Positions 56,189-64,000 of a stretch of DNA of 64,000 nucleotides are shown piece by piece (within the stretch, counting starts at the first letter, position 1; the number at the start of each line of letters is the position of its first letter). Under the pieces are notes generated by a model. The model did not search any database, was not told the origin of the DNA, and was given only the letters and a program-made list of their open reading frames with translations. The position numbers and the translations under genes are program-made. Origin of the DNA: Bacteroidia bacterium (lineage in GTDB: Bacteria > Bacteroidota > Bacteroidia > B-17B0 > Aurantibacillaceae); the NCBI GenBank assembly GCA_018000995.1, contig JAGNIU010000003.1, positions 1 through 64,000 on the forward strand, read 5' to 3'.

Positions 56189-57136
56189 ATGACTAAGAGA
56201 ATTGGATTATTTTGTTTTTTAATCCTTGGGATTTTTATCGATTCTAAGGCCCAAGACCCGCAATTCACGCAGTTTTACGCTAATCCTACGTACCTAAATC
56301 CAGCTTTTGCCGGAACAGCTCGTTGCCCGCGTATTTGCCTAAACTATCGTAATCAGTGGCCTAACTTATCAGGAACCTATGTTACCTATAGTGCTTCTTA
56401 CGACCAACACGTTGACGTTATGGCCGGTGGAATTGGTATATTAGTTACAACTGATGATCAAGCACGTGGTACATTAAAGACCACAACGGCTAGTTTCATA
56501 TATTCTTACCATTTGCCCGTTAACCGTGAGTTTTCGTTAAAAATGGGCTTACAAGCTACTTATTTCCAAAAAACATTAGACCGTACCAAGCTTAATTTCG
56601 GCGATATGATTGACCCTCGTCGTGGATTTGTTTGGAATACTAACGAGATTGTACCTGCTCAAACTAAGCGTAATGCCGATTTCTCGGCTGGTATCTTAGG
56701 TTATAGCAAACGTTATTTCTTTGGGTTCGCGGCTCATCATATTACACAGCCTGACGAAGGTTTATTAGGGGTTTCTAAATTACCAGCTAAATTCACAGTT
56801 CATGGCGGTGGTATTATTAACCTTGAAAAAGGTGGAGAAAGTTACATTTCGCCTAATATCTTATTCCAAGCTCAACAAAAGTTTATTCAGCTTAATTTAG
56901 GGGTTTATTACCGTAAGGATGCTTTTGTGGCAGGTTTATGGTATCGTAACCAGGATGCTGTTATTGCTTTAGTTGGTATTAAAACAAATTCATTTCAATT
57001 TGGGTATAGTTATGATGTAACTATCTCAAAATTAGCTGGTAACACCGCTGGTTCGCACGAGATTTCGTTGCAAATTCAGATGCAGTGTAAGCCTAAGAAA
57101 AAGAAATACAGAACTATTAGTTGTCCATCTTTCTAA
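56189..57136 (+). CDS. PorP/SprF family outer membrane protein, upstream of gldJ
   Basis: The protein has 315 residues with a signal peptide (about 1-21). The family start QDPQFTQFYANPTYLNPAFA is followed by the NYRNQWPNLSGTYVTYSASY segment and beta-barrel strands. The C terminus is basic with a final Cys-Pro-x-Phe (KKKKYRTISCPSF), like the other PorP-like protein in the window (VCPVFM). It is 57 bp upstream of gldJ in the same direction and shares its promoter. Its position inside the porV-porU-gldJ cluster suggests a general T9SS role rather than one tied to a neighbouring cargo gene, but this is inference. Confidence 0.88.
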   Translation: MTKRIGLFCFLILGIFIDSKAQDPQFTQFYANPTYLNPAFAGTARCPRICLNYRNQWPNLSGTYVTYSASYDQHVDVMAGGIGILVTTDDQARGTLKTTTASFIYSYHLPVNREFSLKMGLQATYFQKTLDRTKLNFGDMIDPRRGFVWNTNEIVPAQTKRNADFSAGILGYSKRYFFGFAAHHITQPDEGLLGVSKLPAKFTVHGGGIINLEKGGESYISPNILFQAQQKFIQLNLGVYYRKDAFVAGLWYRNQDAVIALVGIKTNSFQFGYSYDVTISKLAGNTAGSHEISLQIQMQCKPKKKKYRTISCPSF

Positions 57137-57193
57137 TTTAATGTAACCTTAATCGCTTTTTTTCGTTATAACGTAACTCAAGCTCAAGATATT

Positions 57194-58876
57194 ATGAAAA
57201 TAAATATGATAAAGAACCGCAAAACATTGACAGTCATACTAGCTGTAGTTATGTTCTCTTGCGCAGAAGAACGTTCACCGGTTTCCGGTTGGGCGTACAA
57301 TGACCCACAAAATGGGGGTTTTGAAAAAGTTCCTTACGAAGAACAAGAAACAGGCCCTGGGCTTGTACTTATTGAAGGTGGTACCTTTACAATGGGACGT
57401 ATTGAACATGACGTTACTTACGAGTGGAATAACGTTCCGCGTCGTGTAACGGTTTCTTCGTTCTATATGGATGAAACTGAGGTAAGTAACTTTTCATACT
57501 TAGAATATTTATATTGGACAGGTCGTGTTTTCGGACCAACCTACCCGGATATATACTATAAGGCCTTACCTGATACTTTAGTATGGCGTGAAAAATTAGC
57601 TTATAACGAGCCTTATGTAGAATATTATTTACGTCACCCTGCTTACCGCGACTACCCGGTAGTTGGTGTAAACTGGTTACAAGCAAACGAATTTTGTGCT
57701 TGGAGAACTGACCGCGTTAATGAGTTTATCTTAATTCGTGAAGGTTTATTAGAGCACGTTCCAAATCCTTCTGAGCAAGATTATTTCAGTACTGAAGCTT
57801 ATTTGTCAGGTAAATGGCAAGGTCAGTTAAAACAAAAATTACCTTCATTTGACGAGCAAAACCCTGAGCGTGATGTACGTATGGAAGATGGTATATTCTT
57901 ACCGAAATATCGTTTACCGACAGAAGCTGAATGGGAATATGCTGCTTATGGTTTAATTGGTAACACAATTGGTGAGCGTATCACTGAGCGTCGTATTTAT
58001 CCTTGGAATGGTCATGGTGTTCGTAACGCTACTGATGAATATCAAGGTCAAATCAATGCTAACTTCGTTCGTGGTGCCGGTGACTACATGGGTACTGCAG
58101 GTTTCTTAAATGATAACGCCGACGTAACTTCTCCGGTTTATTCATATTGGCCAAACGATTACGGTTTATATAATATGGCTGGTAACGTATCTGAGTGGGT
58201 AATGGACGTTTATCGTCAAAACACTTTACAAGATGCTGATGAGTTCCGTCCTTTCCGTGGAAATGTATTCGTAACTCAACAACGTGATAGTACAACTTTA
58301 GTTGGTGGTTTAGGTGGAGATATCTTAACTAACGTAGATGGTCCTGTTTATCAAAAATTCAAACATAAAGTTAACAAACCTACATTACATGGTGTAAGTA
58401 TGGAAACTGAAGAAACAGTTGATAGCGTTTTAACACGTATGACTGGTACTCCGGGCGATCCTGAGCAAATGAATGGTAACAAAAACGTAACCGCTGAAGG
58501 TAAATCGGATATCCCGGGTCGCGTTCAGTGGAGAGAAGTTTCTGCTGCTGTTGCTGCTGATAACTTAGATGAGCGTAGAAATTATAAATCTGCTGATTAC
58601 ATTAACTATTTAGATGGTGATGTTAACTCAAGTATTTATTACGAACAAGGTGAAGATGCTTATACTGACAAATCTGAGAAGATGATGTATGAGTATGCAA
58701 AAACATCTTTAGTAAATGATAAAGCCCACGTTTATAAAGGTGGTAGCTGGAGAGACCGCGCGTACTTCTTAAATCCTGGTACACGTCGTTACTTAGATCA
58801 ACGTCAGGCAACTTCTTTCTTAGGATTCCGTTGTGCAATGGTGCGCGTAGGTAGTCCAGTTGGATTTGGTAAATAA
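57194..58876 (+). CDS. gldJ: Gliding motility lipoprotein GldJ
   Basis: GldJ is an outer-membrane lipoprotein needed for T9SS function and gliding in Flavobacterium. This 560-residue protein matches the usual GldJ length (GldK is about 100 residues shorter). A lipoprotein signal ends in VVMFSCAEE, with Cys as the lipidation site. The body is a formylglycine-generating-enzyme (FGE)-like fold with an insert: LVLIEGGTFTMGRIEHD, MDETEVSNFSYLEYL, YRLPTEAEWEYAAYG, NMAGNVSEWVMDVYR and, at the end, GGSWRDRAYFLNPGTRRYLD with GFRCAM. It lies next to murF and the porU-porV pair. A second ATG four codons in (57206) is also possible. Confidence 0.92.
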   Translation: MKINMIKNRKTLTVILAVVMFSCAEERSPVSGWAYNDPQNGGFEKVPYEEQETGPGLVLIEGGTFTMGRIEHDVTYEWNNVPRRVTVSSFYMDETEVSNFSYLEYLYWTGRVFGPTYPDIYYKALPDTLVWREKLAYNEPYVEYYLRHPAYRDYPVVGVNWLQANEFCAWRTDRVNEFILIREGLLEHVPNPSEQDYFSTEAYLSGKWQGQLKQKLPSFDEQNPERDVRMEDGIFLPKYRLPTEAEWEYAAYGLIGNTIGERITERRIYPWNGHGVRNATDEYQGQINANFVRGAGDYMGTAGFLNDNADVTSPVYSYWPNDYGLYNMAGNVSEWVMDVYRQNTLQDADEFRPFRGNVFVTQQRDSTTLVGGLGGDILTNVDGPVYQKFKHKVNKPTLHGVSMETEETVDSVLTRMTGTPGDPEQMNGNKNVTAEGKSDIPGRVQWREVSAAVAADNLDERRNYKSADYINYLDGDVNSSIYYEQGEDAYTDKSEKMMYEYAKTSLVNDKAHVYKGGSWRDRAYFLNPGTRRYLDQRQATSFLGFRCAMVRVGSPVGFGK

Positions 58877-58900
58877 TAATTCTGTTAATAAAATATATTC

Positions 58901-58933
58901 AAAACCCTCGACTTTAACGTCGGGGGTTTTTAA
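58901..58933 (+). terminator. Intrinsic terminator between gldJ and murF
   Basis: AAAACCCTCGAC (58901-58912) pairs with GTCGGGGGTTTT (58919-58930), one G-U pair, loop TTTAAC, then T residues. It lies 10 bp before the murF start. Confidence 0.87.
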
Positions 58934-58942
58934 TTTGCACCC

Positions 58943-60256
58943 ATGCAAGAAACTAGCGTAAGAGATTTGTATGAAGCATTTTTAAAATGCAATCAAAAGG
59001 TATGTACTGATACAAGAAAACTTGATGAGGGAAGCATTTTCTTTTGTTTAAAGGGCGCTAATTTTAACGCAAATGAACTTGCTTTAAAAGCATTAGAAGG
59101 CGGTTGCGCTTACGTGGTGGTTGATGAAGAGAAGTTCGCTATAAACAAAAATGCACTCTTTGTAAAGGATGTTTTAAAAGCGCTTCAACAATTAGCTAAT
59201 CATCACAGAAATCAATTAAAACTAAAAGTACTTGCTATAACCGGGAGCAATGGTAAAACCACCAATAAGGAATTAATCAATGCCGTGCTTTCTAAATCAT
59301 TCAAAACATTAGCAACAGTTGGTAATCTCAATAATCATATTGGTGTTCCATTAACATTGTTATCGCTCACTAAGGAACATGAAATTGCAATTGTAGAAAT
59401 GGGAGCGAATCACCAAGGAGAGATAAAAGAACTTTGTGAAATTGCTGAACCGGATTACGGTTTAATCACTAATATAGGAAAAGCTCACCTCGAAGGCTTT
59501 GGTGGCGAAGAAGGCGTTAAAAAAGGAAAGGGAGAAATGTACAAATACATTTCAAAAAAAGGTGGTCGTGTTTTTATTAATGCTGATGACGCTGTGTTGC
59601 ACGAAATGGCAGGCGCTATGGATAAAATCACCTATGGCACAACGAAACTTTATGATGTCATCGGGAAACAAATTAACGGCGATGAATTTGTAAGTTTTAA
59701 ATGGACTACCCGTTACAACGAGAAAGACTGGAACAAATTACCATTGGTAAAAACACACATTATCGGCCATTATAACTTCATTAATTTGTTGTGCGCGGCT
59801 TGTGTAGGAAATTATTTTAAAGTTGATATTGAAAAAATAAATGAAGCTTTATCGGAATACGTTCCTGATATGAACCGTTCTCAATTAGAGAAAACCGCAA
59901 ACAATACTTTAATTCTGGATGCATACAATGCAAATCCTTCGAGTATGAAAGTGGCTATTGACAATTTCGCGAAAATGGAAGGTGAAAACAAATTACTAAT
60001 TATTGGCGATATGTTTGAGCTGGGAGAATACGCTGCAGAAGAACATAAAAAAATTGTAGATTTAATCAATGAGAAAAAACTAAGTAACGTTATTTTAATT
60101 GGCTCTGAATTTTCGAAAACAAATTCAGGTTTCAAAACATTTTTAAATACTCAGGATTGTTTGGAAAATTTAAAAAGCGAACCACAAAAAAATAAACTCA
60201 TTTTAATAAAAGGTTCACGCGGCATGAAGTTGGAGATTTTAAAAGAAGCATTATAA
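58943..60256 (+). CDS. murF: UDP-N-acetylmuramoyl-tripeptide--D-alanyl-D-alanine ligase
   Basis: MurF adds D-Ala-D-Ala to the UDP-MurNAc-tripeptide, the last cytoplasmic step of peptidoglycan precursor synthesis. The protein has 437 residues. The N-terminal substrate domain has CTDTRKLDEGSIFFCLKG, the ATP P-loop is GSNGKTTNKE (101-110), followed by VEMGANHQGEI and ITNIGKAHLEGFGG, and the C-terminal domain has LDAYNANPSSMK and LIIGDMFELG. It begins 10 bp after a terminator, so its own promoter may overlap that hairpin or it may rely on read-through from gldJ. The next gene starts on the base after its stop. Confidence 0.95.
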   Translation: MQETSVRDLYEAFLKCNQKVCTDTRKLDEGSIFFCLKGANFNANELALKALEGGCAYVVVDEEKFAINKNALFVKDVLKALQQLANHHRNQLKLKVLAITGSNGKTTNKELINAVLSKSFKTLATVGNLNNHIGVPLTLLSLTKEHEIAIVEMGANHQGEIKELCEIAEPDYGLITNIGKAHLEGFGGEEGVKKGKGEMYKYISKKGGRVFINADDAVLHEMAGAMDKITYGTTKLYDVIGKQINGDEFVSFKWTTRYNEKDWNKLPLVKTHIIGHYNFINLLCAACVGNYFKVDIEKINEALSEYVPDMNRSQLEKTANNTLILDAYNANPSSMKVAIDNFAKMEGENKLLIIGDMFELGEYAAEEHKKIVDLINEKKLSNVILIGSEFSKTNSGFKTFLNTQDCLENLKSEPQKNKLILIKGSRGMKLEILKEAL

Positions 60257-61006
60257 ATGGTAGCAACAATTTTACATAGAGGAAAAGAATTTAGGGTTGA
60301 TTTTTTTAAACCGATTGATATTTCGATGCCGCTTCATGCAGATGATGATTGCGCGAGTGCATGGTATGTAAAACCAATGACTATCGAGCCTGTTCGAATG
60401 GGCGATTGGGTAGGGGATGTGAATCAAGGTGGAAGTGTAAATTTCCGTGATATAAAATTTAATCCGCACGGTAATGGTACGCATACAGAATGTGTTGGTC
60501 ATATCAGTAAAGAATTTGTTACGATTAATAAATGTTTAACCCGTTTTTTATTTATTGCTGAGGTCATCACTATTCTTCCTGAAGAATTAGAAAATGGCGA
60601 CAGAGTAATTTCAAAAAAAGGAGTTGAAATGTGTTTGAATGGCGCAAAACCGGAAGCAGTAATCATAAGAACTTTGGGAAATAGCCCCGCCAAATTAAAA
60701 ACGCAATACACAGGTACAAATCCTGTTTATATGACGCAAGAGTCTGTTCTCTTTTTAAATAGTATCGGTGTTGATCACATTTTATTAGACACCCCAAGTG
60801 TAGATAAAGAAGTTGACGGAGGAAAGTTAGCAGCACATCACGCCTTTTGGCAATATCCGAGCAATACGCAGTTTCAAAAAACAATTACGGAATTAATTTA
60901 TGTTCCGAATGAAGTAGATGACGGGATGTATTTATTAAATATTCAAATCGCAAGTTTCGAGAATGATGCGAGTCCGAGTAAACCTGTTTTGTATAAAGTA
61001 GTATAA
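60257..61006 (+). CDS. Cyclase-family hydrolase (kynurenine formamidase-like)
   Basis: The protein has 249 residues, without a signal peptide. It carries the metal-binding cyclase-family motif in the form FNPHGNGTHTECVGH (close to HxGTHxDxxxH, with Glu in place of Asp), plus DISMPLHADD near the N terminus and LLDTPSVDKEVDGGKLAAHH near the C terminus, both usual for the family. Members hydrolyse N-formylkynurenine or other cyclic amides and esters; the actual substrate here is not determinable. The ATG directly follows the murF TAA with no gap, so it is translationally coupled to murF. Confidence 0.82.
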   Translation: MVATILHRGKEFRVDFFKPIDISMPLHADDDCASAWYVKPMTIEPVRMGDWVGDVNQGGSVNFRDIKFNPHGNGTHTECVGHISKEFVTINKCLTRFLFIAEVITILPEELENGDRVISKKGVEMCLNGAKPEAVIIRTLGNSPAKLKTQYTGTNPVYMTQESVLFLNSIGVDHILLDTPSVDKEVDGGKLAAHHAFWQYPSNTQFQKTITELIYVPNEVDDGMYLLNIQIASFENDASPSKPVLYKVV

Positions 61007-61036
61007 GAATTAAGTATAAGGAGTAAGAATAGAATT

Positions 61037-62542
61037 TTAAAACCTGTTCAATAAAATCCGGAATGTAGTTCCTTTATTAGTTTCACTATCAAGAACAAAT
61101 ATTTTACCACCGTGGTAATTTTCAATTATTCGTTTGCATAATGAAAGACCTAATCCCCAACCGCGCTGTTTGGTAGTGAAGCCGGGTTCGAATACAGTTT
61201 TGAATTTTGATTTTGGAATTCCTTTTCCGGTATCTGAAATATCAATGGCAATGCCTTCAGGAATTTCTTTTACAAGAACAGTGATTTGTCCTTTACCATC
61301 CATGGCATCCACAGCATTCTTACATAAATTCTCTATTACCCATTCAAAAAGCGGAACAGAAATTTGAACATGAATTTCTTTTTGCGGCATTTGTATGTCG
61401 TACTTAACATTTTTTGAAGTACGGAGTTTTAAATAATCAGTTGAGTTTTGAATGACAGTACAAATATCTTCATCCTGTAAAGTAGGTTGAGAGCCAATTT
61501 TCGAGAAGCGTTCTGTAATCGTATTCAAACGTTTTATATCACGATTCATTTCATCTACCACTGTATCATCAACGCCAAGAGTTCTTAAATGTTCATTCCA
61601 TCCCATTAGTGAAGAAAGTGGCGTTCCTAATTGATGCGCAGTTTCTTTACTCATACCAACCCATACCTGATCTTGTTCTGCTTTACGTGCGGTGCTGAAT
61701 AAAATATAGGCGATCAATAAAAATAAACCGATCACACCAAATTGTACGTAAGGATAATATTTTAGTTTAGTGAGTAATTCCGATTCGGCATAAAAAATAT
61801 ATTTTACAGAATTTTCGCCGAAATCAATTGCAATTGGTGGATTTTGTTGCGAGAGATCCGTTAGCGTAGCACTTAGTCTTTCAGGCGTATTAATTTTTAT
61901 GGAATCAATTTTTTCACTTATCGCAATAATTTGAGTTCTACTCGAATCGGTATAAATTACAGGAATGTCGGCAGAGTTAAGAGCAACTTCTTGTAAGAAT
62001 GATTTGGTTAAACTATCAAACACTAATTTTATATCCGAAAAAACTTTACTGTCTTTATAATATAAAAAATTAACATGCTGTTTATAAACTTTTATAGTAA
62101 CCGGAGCATAACTTTCTTTCATTATATTTAACTGCTCCCTTAGGTACGTGGTATCCTTTTCATGTAATGAATCCAAATTTCTATTTCCTGTAATTTCGCC
62201 TGATTCATCAGTTAATATTACAGGAACAGTTGTGTTATCTTGAATTACTTTTAAAGCGAAATCGTTAATCATGTCGCCGGCCGTTAATTGACGAGTTGCT
62301 TCAGCGTAAAGCTCAACTTTTTTACGTTCCTCGAGTTTCATTTTAGTGAACAACTCGTTGGTGAATTTAATAAGCTTCGCTTTTTTCTGAACTGCCTTTG
62401 CCCAAAGTTTTACTTTTGCTCTTTCTTCTTCAGCAATGCGTTTTACTAAACTTTGTGTGTACCACAACGAGGTGATTATAATTAGAATGGCGACTACGGA
62501 TAGCACCCATTTCCAGCGTTGTTTTTTGGTGTAAATGTTCAT
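61037..62542 (-). CDS. Membrane sensor histidine kinase with duplicated extracytoplasmic domain
   Basis: The protein has 501 residues. TM1 is at about 13-30, an extracytoplasmic region covers about 31-265, and TM2 is at about 268-288 (VQFGVIGLFLLIAYILF). The H-box SKETAHQLGTPLSSLMGW (His near 303) is of the AHxLGTP kind. The ATPase domain shows NLCKNAVDAMDGKG (N box), DTGKGIPKSKF (G1) and GWGLGLSLCKRIIENYHGG (G2). The sensor region contains two similar halves: PVILTDESGEI ... FLYYKDSKV and PVIYTDSSRTQ ... YIFYAESELL. No response regulator lies beside it, so it is an orphan kinase here. A good promoter lies upstream, and a REP-like core sits in its leader. Confidence 0.88.
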   Translation of the reverse strand: MNIYTKKQRWKWVLSVVAILIIITSLWYTQSLVKRIAEEERAKVKLWAKAVQKKAKLIKFTNELFTKMKLEERKKVELYAEATRQLTAGDMINDFALKVIQDNTTVPVILTDESGEITGNRNLDSLHEKDTTYLREQLNIMKESYAPVTIKVYKQHVNFLYYKDSKVFSDIKLVFDSLTKSFLQEVALNSADIPVIYTDSSRTQIIAISEKIDSIKINTPERLSATLTDLSQQNPPIAIDFGENSVKYIFYAESELLTKLKYYPYVQFGVIGLFLLIAYILFSTARKAEQDQVWVGMSKETAHQLGTPLSSLMGWNEHLRTLGVDDTVVDEMNRDIKRLNTITERFSKIGSQPTLQDEDICTVIQNSTDYLKLRTSKNVKYDIQMPQKEIHVQISVPLFEWVIENLCKNAVDAMDGKGQITVLVKEIPEGIAIDISDTGKGIPKSKFKTVFEPGFTTKQRGWGLGLSLCKRIIENYHGGKIFVLDSETNKGTTFRILLNRF

Positions 62543-62544
62543 AG

Positions 62545-62557
62545 TTCGGCAAGCTCA
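62545..62557. repeat. REP-like core, third copy
   Basis: TTCGGCAAGCTCA, identical to 29009-29021, lies 2 bp upstream of the kinase ATG and therefore in its mRNA leader. Confidence 0.6.
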
Positions 62558-62569
62558 CTACTTGTTATA

Positions 62570-62601
62570 TAAATGTACAGGCTTATTAATTAACGTACAA
62601 A
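62570..62601 (-). promoter_or_regulatory. Promoter of the sensor kinase gene
   Basis: On the minus strand TTTG (62598-62601) lies 20 nt before TACATTTA (62570-62577), 27 bp upstream of the ATG. It fits the Bacteroidota consensus except for the last base. Confidence 0.62.
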
Positions 62602-62619
62602 TCTAATATTTAGTATAAA

Positions 62620-62647
62620 CAAAAAACCCTCCGTAGGGAGGGTTTTT
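62620..62647 (-). terminator. Intrinsic terminator of fabI
   Basis: AAAAACCCTCC (62622-62632) pairs with GGAGGGTTTTT (62637-62647) around GTAG. It lies directly downstream of the fabI stop at 62651. Confidence 0.88.
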
Positions 62648-62650
62648 AAA

Positions 62651-63460
62651 TTATTTCATTGCTTCCAATTGCTCCTGACTAACACCCGTAGTACTATAAC
62701 CACCGTCGTGGAATAAATTCTGCATGGTTACCATTTTGGTTAAATCTGAGAATAAGCTCACGCAGAAATTAGCGCAATCATCAGCACTTGCATTTCCTAA
62801 TGGAGATTGTAATTGAGCGAAATCATAAAACTCGCTAAAGCCTTTAATACCACCACCCGCACTTGTTTTAGTTGGTGATTGTGATACAGTATTAATACGA
62901 ACTTTTTTATGTTTACCATAGTGGTAACCGAAAGTACGGGAGATGCTTTCTAACATTGCTTTAATATCAGCCATATCAGTATAAAAAGGATAAGTACGTT
63001 GTGCGCCAATATAAGTTAATGCAACAACGGAGGCATGTTCGTTAAGCGCATCCATTTTGTAAGCAGTCGCTAACATTTTATGTAATGATAAAGCAGAAAC
63101 ATCAATCCCTTTATTATAAAAATCGTAATTCAATTCAGTATAAGGAATGTTTTTGCGGATGTTCACACTCATACCGATAGAGTGGAGGATAAAATCAATT
63201 TTCCCGCCTAAAGCATCCATACTTTCAGTATATAATTTGGTGATATCCTCAACGCTAGTAGCATCAGCAGGAATGATTTTCGCCCCTGTTTCGTCAGCTA
63301 ATTTTTTAATTTCACCTAAACGCATGGCTATTGGTGCGTTGGTTAAAGTAAAGGTTGCACCTTCCTGGTGACAACGTTGTGCTACTTTCCAGGCAATAGA
63401 ATTTTCATCTAATGCACCTGTAATAATTCCGCGTTTTCCTTTTAATAAATTGTAAGCCAT
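62651..63460 (-). CDS. fabI: Enoyl-[acyl-carrier-protein] reductase (NADH)
   Basis: FabI catalyses the last reduction in each round of type II fatty acid synthesis and is the target of triclosan-type inhibitors. The 269-residue short-chain dehydrogenase fold shows GKRGIITGALDENSIAW (FabI-type nucleotide site), FILHSIGMSVN, the catalytic Tyr-x6-Lys in YTDMADIKAM (about residues 158-165), and the C-terminal NLFHDGGYSTTGV. It follows recN by 39 bp but has its own -7 box and terminator. Confidence 0.96.
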   Translation of the reverse strand: MAYNLLKGKRGIITGALDENSIAWKVAQRCHQEGATFTLTNAPIAMRLGEIKKLADETGAKIIPADATSVEDITKLYTESMDALGGKIDFILHSIGMSVNIRKNIPYTELNYDFYNKGIDVSALSLHKMLATAYKMDALNEHASVVALTYIGAQRTYPFYTDMADIKAMLESISRTFGYHYGKHKKVRINTVSQSPTKTSAGGGIKGFSEFYDFAQLQSPLGNASADDCANFCVSLFSDLTKMVTMQNLFHDGGYSTTGVSQEQLEAMK

Positions 63461-63479
63461 AGTTAGTTTTTTAGTGATA

Positions 63480-63487
63480 CAAATATA
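63480..63487 (-). promoter_or_regulatory. Putative -7 element of fabI
   Basis: TATATTTG on the minus strand is an exact consensus match, 19 bp upstream of the fabI ATG in the recN-fabI gap. -33 element not clear. Confidence 0.5.
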
Positions 63488-63499
63488 AGGTTTATTAAT

Positions 63500-64000
63500 T
63501 TAATTTTGGTTGAGTAAATCCTTAGCGTTTTTAATAGCTGAAGCGCTTGGATTTCCTGTACTTAACATCTTTGCAATTTCCACAACACGCTCATCTTTAT
63601 TTAATTCTTTAATATGAGAAATGGTTTTCGCACTCTCGTCGTTCTTGTAAACAAATAAATGAAATTTTCCTTTGCTTGCAATTTGTGGTAAATGGGTTAT
63701 GCTTATCACTTGCATTTTTTCACTCATGCGTAATAAAATGTGTCCGATTTTATCAGCGACATCTCCGCTAACGCCTGTATCAATCTCATCAAAAATAATA
63801 GTCGGCAATGCTTTTTTACTTGCCATGATAGATTTTATACTGAGCATTAAACGCGATAATTCCCCACCTGAAGCAACTTTATGCAATTGTTTAAAATCGC
63901 CGCCCTTATTAGCTGAGAATAAAAACTGAATGCTGTCAAAACCACTATTGCCAAATTCAGGAAGTGTTTCTAATTCAATTTTGAAATTGGCATTGGGCAT
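63500..64000 (-). CDS. recN: DNA repair ATPase RecN, C-terminal part, cut by window edge
   Basis: RecN is an SMC-like ATPase in double-strand break repair. The last 166 or so residues are present. They hold the ABC signature VASGGELSRLMLSIK, the Walker B segment TIIFDEIDTGVSGDVADKIG and the D/H-loop region VISITHLPQIASKGK. The coiled-coil and N-terminal P-loop parts lie beyond base 64000, and the Met at the edge is internal. It is upstream of fabI in the same direction. Confidence 0.93.
   Translation of the reverse strand: MPNANFKIELETLPEFGNSGFDSIQFLFSANKGGDFKQLHKVASGGELSRLMLSIKSIMASKKALPTIIFDEIDTGVSGDVADKIGHILLRMSEKMQVISITHLPQIASKGKFHLFVYKNDESAKTISHIKELNKDERVVEIAKMLSTGNPSASAIKNAKDLLNQN

Overview
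The window is a stretch of an AT-rich Bacteroidota chromosome. The evidence is a complete set of type IX secretion (T9SS) and gliding genes (porV, porU, gldJ, two PorP/SprF-like genes), many secreted proteins with type A or type B T9SS sorting tails, a PUR-domain (DUF3276) protein, and promoters of the Bacteroidota form TTTG-N18-20-TAnnTTTG. The order porV-porU-(porP)-gldJ-murF resembles the Flavobacterium layout. I cannot name the genus from sequence alone. No tRNA, rRNA, CRISPR array, insertion sequence or prophage was recognised.

Layout. 1-2400: ribosomal operon rplM-rpsI-rpsB-tsf on the minus strand, with its promoter and an intrinsic terminator between rpsB and tsf; tsf runs off the left edge. 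2551-6350: a secreted dienelactone-hydrolase-family protein and a two-domain M16 zinc protease. 6509-15464: two tandem giant adhesin-like proteins of about 1450 residues made of Ig/PKD-like modules with type B sorting tails, followed at 15604-15642 by what looks like the decayed tail of a third copy. 15711-17463: atpD-atpC. 17570-21935: ribF, an overlapping LRR protein with a TTG start, and a T9SS-sorted subtilisin. 21991-28899: a membrane PAS/GAF/SpoIIE phosphatase, a TPR-PD40-CRD-SPOR envelope protein, a cupredoxin with a sorting tail, and the PUR protein, with short REP-like repeats between genes. 29081-37803: four tandem paralogous secreted proteins of about 700 residues. 38211-41210: a PorP/SprF-like protein paired with a TPR-PD40-OmpA protein. 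41325-43234: glutaryl-CoA dehydrogenase and ribulose-phosphate epimerase. 43318-49288: two divergent two-gene modules, each a small secreted protein plus a T9SS-sorted surface protein, separated by 787 bp of non-coding DNA. 49360-50844: a DUF2779 protein with Fe-S nuclease and exonuclease signatures. 50834-60256: porV, porU, PorP-like, gldJ, murF. 60257-64000: a cyclase-family hydrolase, a sensor kinase, fabI and the 3' part of recN.

How it fits together. The window holds part of the secretion machinery (the PorU/PorV attachment proteins, the GldJ lipoprotein and two PorP-like barrels) and at least nine probable cargo proteins. Cargo has expanded by tandem duplication: 2 copies plus a remnant of the type B giants, 4 copies of the 700-residue family, and 2 divergent copies of the small-protein/surface-protein module. 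The best candidate for an undescribed system is that last module. The most concrete sequence-level curiosities are the 15604-15642 remnant and a REP-like unit flanked by 17-bp direct repeats at 27542-27600.
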